Made by a program: the position numbers and the translations under genes | Shown here: positions 6,278 to 11,971 of the stretch, piece after piece | How positions within the stretch are numbered: position 1 is the first letter of the stretch | Layout of the letters: each line of letters opens with the position of its first letter | DNA from: Ilumatobacteraceae bacterium | GTDB lineage: Bacteria > Actinomycetota > Acidimicrobiia > Acidimicrobiales > Ilumatobacteraceae | NCBI GenBank assembly: GCA_025464045.1 | Contig: JAODBQ010000424.1 | Span: forward strand, 1-11,971 | Length of the DNA: 11,971 nt | Direction: 5' to 3' | Notes under the pieces: model-generated | What the model was told of the DNA's origin: nothing | The model's database searches: none | Seen by the model: the letters and a program-made list of their open reading frames with translations, nothing else

Positions 6278-7057
6278 TCAGCGACCGAAGTCGAAGACGG
6301 CGACCTCGCGCAACCCGTCGCAGAGGTTGTGCACGGCACCCTCGAACAGGCGCTTGCCGAGCTCGGCGTCCGCAGCGGTGGGATCGCCGATGTAGCCGTC
6401 CGGGAAGAAGTCGTTCGACAGCCAACCGAAGCTGATCCGGCCGCCGAAGCGCACCTGCTTGTTCTGCGCCAGCTTCTCTGGCACGCGCCGTTCGGCGAGA
6501 CCGAGATCGACGAGGTGCGGAGCGAGGTGCAGCATCAGCGACGTCTCGTCGGTGCCGCCGTGGACCCCCATCCCGAGCTCGTTGGCCGGCGAGACGCCGC
6601 CCTGGTCAGCTGGCATGCCGGGATGGGTGAGGAACGTCATCAGGCCGTGGCTGAGGCGGGCCTCGCGGCTGGCGACGTTGAGCAGTGCGCTGTTGCCGCC
6701 GTGGCCGTTGAAGAACACGAGCCGCTTCGCCGGGGTGGTGGCGACGCAACGGGCGATGTCGTCGATGACCGCCAGCAACGTCGTGGCCGACAGCCACACC
6801 GTGCCCGGCGACCACGCGTGCTCGTTGCTCTTGGTGAACTGCAAGGTCGGCAGCAGCCACAGGTCGAGCTCCTCGCCCACCTCGGCGACCGCTGCCTCGG
6901 CCACGGCGGTGGCGACGATCGAGTCGGTGGCGAGCGGGAGGTGGGGCCCGTGCTGCTCGATCGCGCCGAGTGGCTGGAGGATGATGCTGTCCGCCGTGAG
7001 CCGGTCGGAGACCGCCGGGCCGCTGAGGTCGGCGAAGTGACGGCCGTGTGAAGTCAC
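6278..7057 (-). CDS. Creatininase-family protein (creatinine amidohydrolase-like)
   Basis: A 259-aa metal-dependent amidohydrolase of the creatininase/MftE/ArfB superfamily, usual length about 240-260. Metal and catalytic residues are visible: E34 and H36 (PLGAIEQHGPHLP), D45 (ATDS), the EHAWSPGT segment (79-86), NGHGGN at 117-122, and H166/E171 (VHGGTDETSLML). Creatininases open cyclic amides, and relatives hydrolyse formamides or trim peptides. The GTG start at 7057 has no clear ribosome binding site but sits six bases after TAACCT on the minus strand, as expected for a leaderless mRNA. It is followed after two bases by the M20 hydrolase. A ring-opening enzyme next to a carbamoyl-removing enzyme would make a logical two-step path; that is inference. 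Family assignment is firm, substrate is not. Confidence 0.92.
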   Translation of the reverse strand: MTSHGRHFADLSGPAVSDRLTADSIILQPLGAIEQHGPHLPLATDSIVATAVAEAAVAEVGEELDLWLLPTLQFTKSNEHAWSPGTVWLSATTLLAVIDDIARCVATTPAKRLVFFNGHGGNSALLNVASREARLSHGLMTFLTHPGMPADQGGVSPANELGMGVHGGTDETSLMLHLAPHLVDLGLAERRVPEKLAQNKQVRFGGRISFGWLSNDFFPDGYIGDPTAADAELGKRLFEGAVHNLCDGLREVAVFDFGR

Positions 7058-7103
7058 GCGAGCAGGTTACCCGTGATGCGGACGCGGCCTGCAGAATGGG
7101 CCG
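7058..7103. promoter_or_regulatory. Divergent promoter region with two leaderless-type -10 boxes
   Basis: Only 46 bases separate the divergent creatininase and FAD oxidoreductase starts. On the minus strand TAACCT (7069-7064) fits the TANNNT -10 pattern, and six bases later comes the GTG. On the plus strand CAGAAT (7092-7097) also precedes the ATG by six bases. No Shine-Dalgarno is seen for either gene, which supports leaderless transcripts from back-to-back promoters. No convincing -35 is visible. Confidence 0.45.
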
Positions 7104-8651
7104 ATGGCGACCCGCGGGCAGGATGCGGACTTCGACGCGATCGTGATCGGCGCGGGGCACAACGGGCTGGTGTGCGCGGCGTACCTCGCCAGGGCCGGCC
7201 TGCGCACGGTCGTGCTCGAGGCGCGTGCCGGCGTGGGCGGGACGGCGGCGAGCGAGCAGTTCGCCGGGGCGACGGTGAACATCTGCAACTGCGATCACAT
7301 CACGTTCCGCACCACGCCGGTGATCGAGGAGCTCGGTCTCGCGGCCCACGGCCTGCGCTACCTCGACATGGATCCGTCGACCGTCAACATGACCTGGGAC
7401 GGCGGACCCGCGTGGACGAGCCACCACGACGTCGAGCAGACCATCGACGGGCTGGCGCGGACGCATCCCGACGAGGTCGACGGCTACCGCCGCTACCTCG
7501 CCGCGGCGATGCCCGCGGTGCGGCTCGTGTTCGACGCGGCGAACGATCCGCCGTCGTTGGGCGGCCTGACGCGCAAGGTCCTGGGCAAGCGCGGCAAGGG
7601 CGTCGGCACGTTGCTGCGCTGGAGCCGGCGCAGCGCGGCCGACGTGCTGCGCAGCTACTTCTCCAGCGATGCGCTGCTCGGGCCCGCGGTCGTGACCGGA
7701 CCGATGGTCTGGGGCATCTCACCGGAGCTCGCCGGATCCGGGCTCGGGGCGCTGACGTACGCCATCCGCCACGTCGGCACCGTCGGGCGGCCGGTGGGTG
7801 GGAGCGGAATGGTGCCGGTGGCGCTGCGTGCCGTGCTCGAGCACCACGGCGGCGAGGTGCGCACGTCGGTGCGCGTGGCGGAGATCACGTGCGAAGGGTC
7901 GGCGGTGCGCGGGGTGCGCCTCGACGACGGCACGGAGATCACCGCGCCGACGGTGGTGTCGGCGTGCAATCCGCACGACACGTTCGTCTCGTGGTTGAAG
8001 TCCCCGCCATCGCAGGCGGATGCGCTCGTCCGCCGCTGGCGGGCCGCGCCCGCCGAGCAGGGCTACGAGTCGAAGCTCGACGCGATCATCGACACGCCGC
8101 CCAAGCTGGTCGCGCTCGGTGACCACCCCGAGAGGATCGGCTCCACCGTCGTCGTGGCCCCGTCACTGGCGAACATCCACCATGGCTACGAGATGATGGG
8201 GCGCGGCGAGGTCCTCCGTCAGCCGGGGATGATGGTCAACGTGCCGTCGATCGCCGACCCGACCCTGGCTCCGGAGGGCAAGCACGTCTTCAGCATGGAG
8301 GTCCTGTTCACGCCCTACCAACTGCGGGGCGGTTGGGCGAGCAGCCGCGAGCCGCGCCGCTGGCTCGACCAGTTCGCCAGCCTGACCGAGCCCGGCTTCA
8401 GCGAGTCGCTCGGCGAGTGGCGGGCGATGACCCCCGACCGCTACGAGCGGGAGTTCAACCTGCCGGCCGGCCACGCCACGAGCTTCGCCGGCGGACCCCT
8501 CGCCGCGTTGCGCAACAAGGACCCCGAGCTGGTGCGCTACGAGACCCCGGTGAAGGGCCTCTACCTCACCGGAGCGGCGACGTTCCCCGGGGCGGGCGTC
8601 TGGGGCGCGAGTGGCCGCAACGCCGCGCTGACCGTGCTGCGCCGGACCTGA
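7104..8651 (+). CDS. FAD-dependent oxidoreductase, phytoene desaturase-like (PYROXD2-like)
   Basis: A 515-aa flavoprotein. The N-terminal Rossmann fold shows the dinucleotide motif IVIGAGHNGL (GxGxxG, 16-21), E39 for the ribose of FAD, and the RxGxGG extension (RAGVGGTAAS, from 41). The C-terminus has the second FAD-contacting motif of the phytoene desaturase/amine oxidase group: GLYLTGAATFPGAGVWGASG, at about 483-502. The middle part, with GLGALTYAIRHVG and PVGGSGMVPVAL, is typical of the branch that includes human PYROXD2 and many uncharacterised actinobacterial proteins, rather than true carotenoid desaturases. No crt genes are nearby. It is divergent from the amidohydrolase pair and may be co-regulated with it, but a shared pathway is only a guess. 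Start chosen by the leaderless -10 spacing and by the fold beginning immediately after. Confidence 0.9.
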   Translation: MATRGQDADFDAIVIGAGHNGLVCAAYLARAGLRTVVLEARAGVGGTAASEQFAGATVNICNCDHITFRTTPVIEELGLAAHGLRYLDMDPSTVNMTWDGGPAWTSHHDVEQTIDGLARTHPDEVDGYRRYLAAAMPAVRLVFDAANDPPSLGGLTRKVLGKRGKGVGTLLRWSRRSAADVLRSYFSSDALLGPAVVTGPMVWGISPELAGSGLGALTYAIRHVGTVGRPVGGSGMVPVALRAVLEHHGGEVRTSVRVAEITCEGSAVRGVRLDDGTEITAPTVVSACNPHDTFVSWLKSPPSQADALVRRWRAAPAEQGYESKLDAIIDTPPKLVALGDHPERIGSTVVVAPSLANIHHGYEMMGRGEVLRQPGMMVNVPSIADPTLAPEGKHVFSMEVLFTPYQLRGGWASSREPRRWLDQFASLTEPGFSESLGEWRAMTPDRYEREFNLPAGHATSFAGGPLAALRNKDPELVRYETPVKGLYLTGAATFPGAGVWGASGRNAALTVLRRT

Positions 8652-8692
8652 CGCCGGCGGCACAGCACGACGGCGACGATCCCGGTCGCCGC

Positions 8693-8746
8693 GCCGCCAG
8701 CGCCGCCAGCGCCGTCTGCGCCGTCGTCGCCGTCACGGCCGTCGGC
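8693..8746. repeat. 9-bp tandem GCC-rich repeat, 6 degenerate units
   Basis: Six nine-base units (GCCGCCAGC twice, then GCCGTCTGC, GCCGTCGTC, GCCGTCACG, GCCGTCGGC) fill much of the 168-base gap between the FAD oxidoreductase and the kinase gene. On the minus strand they would read as Gly/Ala/Asp triplets, but no convincing gene is there. A weak hairpin (8672-8677 with 8685-8690) lies just upstream and could be a terminator for the oxidoreductase gene. Confidence 0.7.
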
Positions 8747-8806
8747 GGGTGCAAGGTCGCGGCAAGCCGCGGCGTCGATGGTGACGGGATGGAGCGATGC
8801 CCCGGC

Positions 8807-8812
8807 AAGAAT
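8807..8812 (+). promoter_or_regulatory. Possible leaderless -10 box of the kinase gene
   Basis: AAGAAT ends seven bases before the GTG at 8820 and shares AGAAT with the box before the gene at 7104. The spacing fits transcription starting at or near the start codon. No Shine-Dalgarno is visible. Confidence 0.35.
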
Positions 8813-8819
8813 CGACACC

Positions 8820-9842
8820 GTGAACGCGACCGTGCCCCGACCCGTCGCCGCCTCGCTCGACGAGCTCCTCGCCGGTGCGACCGACCGGCGACCGTTCCTG
8901 ACCAGTGACTCGAAGTCCGGTTCGCTGTTCGAGCGGGTCGTGATCGACGGCGCACCGCACGTCGTCAAGCACGTCCACGTCGATCGCGACTGGACGATGC
9001 GCTTCAACGGCGACGTCGGCTGCCACCCGGTGCAGGTCTGGGCGATGGGACTGATGGACGTGTGCACGGATCGCATCGACCACGGCGTGGTCGGTGTCGC
9101 CGCCGGCCTCGGGCGCAACGGCTGGGGCGGGGCGATCCTGATGCGCGACCTGTCCGAGGAGCTGGTGCCGCCGGGCGAGGACGTGCTCGACCTCGCGCAG
9201 CACCTGCGCTACCTCGACGACCTCGCCGCGCTCTCGGCGCGCACGATGGGTTGGCGCGACGAGCGCGGCGAGTTGCTCCCCCTCGCCAGCCGGTGGAACT
9301 GGTTCAACCCGGCGTGCCTGGAGGTGGAGGCCGAGCGGGGCTGGCCGGAGCCGGTGCCGCAGATCGCGGCCCACGGGTGGGAGCGGTTCGCGGAGCGCGC
9401 ACCGACCGACGTGCGCGCCGTCGTCGACGAGCTGCGCCGTTGCGTCGACCCACTCGTCGCCGTGGCGCAGACCACACCGACCTGCTTCGTGCACGGCGAC
9501 TGGAAGCTCGGCAACGTCGGCACCGGCCACGACGGGCGGACCGTCCTCATCGACTGGACGTACCCGGGCGAGGCACCGCCGTGCGTCGAGCTGGCCTGGT
9601 ACCTGGCGTTGAACCGGAGCCGGATGCCGCAGTCGAAGGACGACGCGATCACCGCGTTCGAGCACTCGTTGCACCGCCACGGCGCGGATCCCGCGGCCTG
9701 GTTCGAACGTCAGGTGGCGTTGTGCATGCTCGGTGCACTGGTCGTCTTCGGCTGGGAGAAGGCGCTCGGCGACGGTGCCGACGGCGTGGCCGAGCTGGGC
9801 TGGTGGTGCGATCGTGCGAGAGCCGGCGCAGCGTTGCTCTGA
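8820..9842 (+). CDS. Aminoglycoside phosphotransferase-fold (APH/choline kinase-like) protein
   Basis: A protein-kinase-like small-molecule phosphotransferase, 340 aa from GTG at 8820. K50 in HVVKHVHVD is a candidate ATP-binding lysine. The catalytic loop is CFVHGDWKLGN, with the Brenner Asp at 227 and metal-binding Asn at 232, and the DFG-equivalent is VLIDWTYPG with D245. These residues are intact, so the protein should be an active kinase or ATP-binding enzyme. The substrate is unknown; APH-fold proteins also phosphorylate sugars, choline and macrolides, and no resistance role should be assumed. An in-frame ATG at 8778 would add 14 residues (MVTGWSDAPARIDT) that look non-conserved. GTG at 8820 is preferred because of the -10-like AAGAAT. 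It stands alone, ending in front of a convergent gene. Confidence 0.85.
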   Translation: MNATVPRPVAASLDELLAGATDRRPFLTSDSKSGSLFERVVIDGAPHVVKHVHVDRDWTMRFNGDVGCHPVQVWAMGLMDVCTDRIDHGVVGVAAGLGRNGWGGAILMRDLSEELVPPGEDVLDLAQHLRYLDDLAALSARTMGWRDERGELLPLASRWNWFNPACLEVEAERGWPEPVPQIAAHGWERFAERAPTDVRAVVDELRRCVDPLVAVAQTTPTCFVHGDWKLGNVGTGHDGRTVLIDWTYPGEAPPCVELAWYLALNRSRMPQSKDDAITAFEHSLHRHGADPAAWFERQVALCMLGALVVFGWEKALGDGADGVAELGWWCDRARAGAALL

Positions 9843-9870
9843 GACGGGGCCCGGTCAGCGCCACGTCTCA
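9840..9870. terminator. Possible bidirectional terminator between convergent genes
   Basis: TGAGACG (9840-9846, starting at the kinase stop codon) pairs perfectly with CGTCTCA (9864-9870) around a 17-base loop. It lies between two convergent genes, where it could serve both. The stem is short and there is no T tract. Confidence 0.4.
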
Positions 9871-9894
9871 CCGCCGAGCATCATCCCACTGCGG

Positions 9895-10389
9895 TCAGGC
9901 GTCCTTCACGGCCCAGGCACGCTTGGCGACCGGGTCCTTGACGCTCCACGGGAAGTTGATCCACTTGTCGGTGTGCTTCCAGACGTAGTCGCACTGCACG
10001 ACCGAGTGGCCCTTCTGGAAGAGCACCGCGGTGCGCACCTCGGCGACCTTGCCGGCGCAGAACTGCTGCACGCTGCGCAGCGTGTGGCCGGTGTCGGCGA
10101 CGTCGTCGGCGATCAGGATCCGCGCGTCGGAGACGTCGACGAAGTCCGGCGCGGGCGGCAGGATCCGCGGCACCTCGAGGCGCTCGTCGACCCCTGTGTA
10201 GAACTCGACGTTCATCGTGTAGACGTTCTTCACCGACAGCGCGTACCCGAGCGCACCCCCGATGAGCAGGCCGCCGCGGGCGATCGAGAGGATCATGTCC
10301 GGCTCGTAGTCGTCGGCAACGGTCTGTGCCAACGCGCGCGACGCGTCGCCGAACATCTCCCACGTCAGGATCTCGCGGTCGTTGGTCAC
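9895..10389 (-). CDS. Purine-type phosphoribosyltransferase (xanthine-guanine/hypoxanthine PRTase-like)
   Basis: A 164-aa type I phosphoribosyltransferase that should transfer the phosphoribosyl group of PRPP to a nucleobase. The PRPP-binding loop is ILIADDVADTGHTL (91-104), with the two acidic residues and TGHT of the family. SIARGGLLIGGALGYAL (35-51) is the first PPi-binding loop region. WINFPWS (143-149), with the aromatic W143, lies where the base-stacking 'hood' of Gpt-like enzymes sits. This favours a 6-oxopurine base over orotate or adenine, but specificity is inferred. The start is GTG at 10389 and the upstream Shine-Dalgarno is weak. It follows the xanthine dehydrogenase-family gene by 67 bases on the same strand, so the two may be co-transcribed and compete for, or share, a purine. 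Confidence 0.9.
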   Translation of the reverse strand: MTNDREILTWEMFGDASRALAQTVADDYEPDMILSIARGGLLIGGALGYALSVKNVYTMNVEFYTGVDERLEVPRILPPAPDFVDVSDARILIADDVADTGHTLRSVQQFCAGKVAEVRTAVLFQKGHSVVQCDYVWKHTDKWINFPWSVKDPVAKRAWAVKDA

Positions 10390-10456
10390 CCGTTCACCAT
10401 CTCGTCGTCGTGCAGCGCCATCGTCGTCGAAGCTATCCGATCACCTCGCACTCGGC

Positions 10457-11971
10457 TCAGCGCTCCAGGCAGATGTCCGACGGCCGGACCGGGACGCGGC
10501 TGAGGTCCTTGCCGATCGCGTCACGGATCGCCGCGACGACGGCCGGTGTGGAGGAGATGCACGGCGGCTCGCCGACCCCCTTCGCCCCGAGTGGTGCGAT
10601 CGGGTCGCGCTCCTCGATCAAGGTGGCGAGGATGTCGGGCATGTCCAGCATCGTCGGCAGGAGGTAGTCGGTGAAGCTGGCGTTGCGGACGTGGCCACCG
10701 GTCTGGATGATCTCCTCCATCACCGCCAGGCCGACGCCCTGGGCGATGCCGCCCTCGATCTGTCCGATGACGCTGAGCGGGTTGAGTGCCCGGCCGATGT
10801 CCTGGGCGGTGGCGACCTGCACGACCTTGACCAGGCCGAGCTCGACGTCGACGTCGACGACGGCACGATGGGCCACGAACGCGAACGCCGTGTGGCAGTT
10901 GCCCTGGCCGTCCTCGTCCAGGTCCGCAGTGGGCGCGTGGCGGAACACGAAGGTCTCGTCGAACGCCGCGCCGGCGGTGGCCTCGGCGACCGGGATGCGC
11001 AGCACCCCGGCGGCATCGACGATGTCCGTGCCCTCGATCGCGAGGTCCTCGACCGCAACCCCGTGGATGGCCGCGACCTCGGCGAGCAGCAGGCCGCGCA
11101 CCTGCCGGCACGCGCCGTTCACCGCGCCCCCGCTCATCCACGTCTGGCGTGAGGCGGACGTGGAGCCGGCGGAACCGATGCGCGTGTCGATCGGCTCGAG
11201 CAGCACGTCGTCGACGCCGAGCACGTCGCGGGCGATCTGCGCGGCGATCGTGATGAAGCCCTGACCGACCTCGGACGTCGCGAACTTCAACGTCGCGACC
11301 CCGTCGGCGAGCAGGCACCGCGCGGTGGAGTAGTCGTCGAAGCCCTCGGAGTACATCAGGTTCTTGATCGCCACGCCCCACCCGATGCCACGGCGCACGT
11401 GTCCGATGTCGGCCGTGCGTCCTGCGCCGCCCGGCAGGCGCATCGGGTCGCCATCGTGGCCGCCGACCGGGCTGTCCGGCAACGGCAGCGCCGCCGTCTC
11501 GCGGATGCAGCGGGCCACCGGGGCGACGTTCTCGATGACCTGCCCGGTGATCAGCTTGTCGCCCGTCTCCATCGCGTTGAGCAGGCGGATCTCGACCGGA
11601 TCGAGGCCACACGCCGCGGCGAGCTTGTCCATCTGACCCTCGTGGGCGAAGCAGGCCTGGACCACGCCGAAGCCGCGCATCGCCCCGCACGGCAGGTTGT
11701 TGGTGCGTACGGCCCAGCCGTCGACGGTGGCGTGCTCGCACTTGTACGGGCCCTGCATGTGGGTGACCGCGTTGATCAGCACGGCCGACGAGGTCGACGC
11801 GTACGCACCGCCGTCCATCACGATCCGCGCCTCGACGCGCAGCAGCTTGCCGTCGCGACTGGCGTGGTGGCGCATCCACATCTTGGCCGGGTGCCGGTGG
11901 ACGTGGCCGAGGAAGCTCTCCTCGCGGCTGTAGGCCATCCGCACCGGGCGGCCCGTGCGCAACGCCAGCAG
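10457..11971 (-). CDS. Xanthine dehydrogenase/aldehyde oxidase-family molybdopterin-binding subunit, C-terminal part
   Basis: This is the large molybdenum-cofactor subunit of an XDH-family hydroxylase. It runs off the right edge of the window; 504 residues are visible of about 750 usual. Visible marks are GRPVRMAYSREESF with HVHRHPAKM near the edge, the cofactor loop GAMRGFG (around 11665-11686), SEVGQGF (VGQG), and near the C-terminus LGAKGVGEPPCISSTP. In the last, the Glu at 10568-10570 is the conserved general base next to molybdenum. The enzyme hydroxylates aromatic heterocycles or aldehydes with water-derived oxygen. FeS and FAD subunits are not in the window and may lie upstream, beyond 11971. 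Neighbouring a purine-type phosphoribosyltransferase suggests a purine substrate, but many XDH-family proteins act on other compounds (nicotinate, CO, 4-hydroxybenzoyl-CoA). Class is certain; substrate is open. Confidence 0.94.
   Translation of the reverse strand: MLALRTGRPVRMAYSREESFLGHVHRHPAKMWMRHHASRDGKLLRVEARIVMDGGAYASTSSAVLINAVTHMQGPYKCEHATVDGWAVRTNNLPCGAMRGFGVVQACFAHEGQMDKLAAACGLDPVEIRLLNAMETGDKLITGQVIENVAPVARCIRETAALPLPDSPVGGHDGDPMRLPGGAGRTADIGHVRRGIGWGVAIKNLMYSEGFDDYSTARCLLADGVATLKFATSEVGQGFITIAAQIARDVLGVDDVLLEPIDTRIGSAGSTSASRQTWMSGGAVNGACRQVRGLLLAEVAAIHGVAVEDLAIEGTDIVDAAGVLRIPVAEATAGAAFDETFVFRHAPTADLDEDGQGNCHTAFAFVAHRAVVDVDVELGLVKVVQVATAQDIGRALNPLSVIGQIEGGIAQGVGLAVMEEIIQTGGHVRNASFTDYLLPTMLDMPDILATLIEERDPIAPLGAKGVGEPPCISSTPAVVAAIRDAIGKDLSRVPVRPSDICLER

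Noticed and set aside
6276..6425. Longer start for the M20 hydrolase
   Set aside because: The extension lies inside the creatininase gene in another frame and is Arg-rich; GTG at 6275 gives the usual family length.
8561..9118. Minus-strand frame with a Gly/Ala/Asp stretch, a hydrophobic run and CRRR, looking like a membrane-anchored tail
   Set aside because: Most of it is antisense to the well-supported kinase and FAD oxidoreductase genes; the tail-like look comes from the 9-bp repeat.
8820..9842. Antibiotic resistance gene
   Set aside because: Only the general kinase fold and catalytic motifs match; nothing points to aminoglycosides and the context is chromosomal metabolism.
10382..11152. 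Plus-strand open frame across the XDH-family gene
   Set aside because: The minus strand has XDH motifs through the whole stretch; the plus frame shows only low-complexity shadow sequence.
1..11971. tRNA, rRNA, insertion sequence or integrase
   Set aside because: I saw no cloverleaf, rRNA-like stretch, transposase or terminal repeat pair beyond the palindromic family described.

Overview
The window is GC-rich DNA from a high-GC, probably actinobacterial, chromosome. Third codon positions are almost all G or C, GTG starts are common, several genes look leaderless, and the DUF559/AbiEi-like gene is of a type common in Actinobacteria. An Acidimicrobiia-type host fits, but that is inference. Nothing identifies a plasmid, phage or classical transposon.

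Layout. (1) 1-3402, plus strand: the 3' end of a short-chain dehydrogenase, then a complete ABC importer of the NitT/TauT (SsuB/TauB) type: ATPase, permease (4-base overlap) and substrate-binding lipoprotein. It closes with a strong hairpin at 3432-3468. (2) 3403-5000: an accessory island holding one minus-strand AbiEi-like/DUF559 (Vsr-fold) nuclease gene broken by a one-base frameshift. It is bracketed by five copies of a two-stem palindromic repeat (two on one side, three on the other), beside a C4-rich tandem array. (3) 5001-7057, minus strand: a tightly coupled pair, a creatininase-family amidohydrolase followed by an M20 hydantoinase/carbamoylase-family hydrolase. (4) 7104-8651, plus strand: a divergent FAD-dependent phytoene-desaturase-like oxidoreductase. 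(5) 8820-9842, plus strand: an aminoglycoside-phosphotransferase-fold kinase. (6) 9895-11971, minus strand: a purine-type phosphoribosyltransferase downstream of the C-terminal part of a xanthine dehydrogenase/aldehyde oxidase-family molybdenum subunit that runs off the window.

How the genes may work together. The importer, the two C-N hydrolases acting on ureido or cyclic amide groups, the molybdenum hydroxylase and the phosphoribosyltransferase would fit uptake and breakdown or salvage of a nitrogen heterocycle (purine, hydantoin or creatinine-like). The substrate is not readable from the sequence, and the genes lie in at least four transcription units.

The most unusual thing is the repeat family. 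Five copies keep one geometry (outer stem, 3x3 internal loop, 18-nt inner hairpin with one constant mismatch, 3 nt, outer stem) while stem sequences change in a compensating way. The copies surround a single nuclease-like gene.
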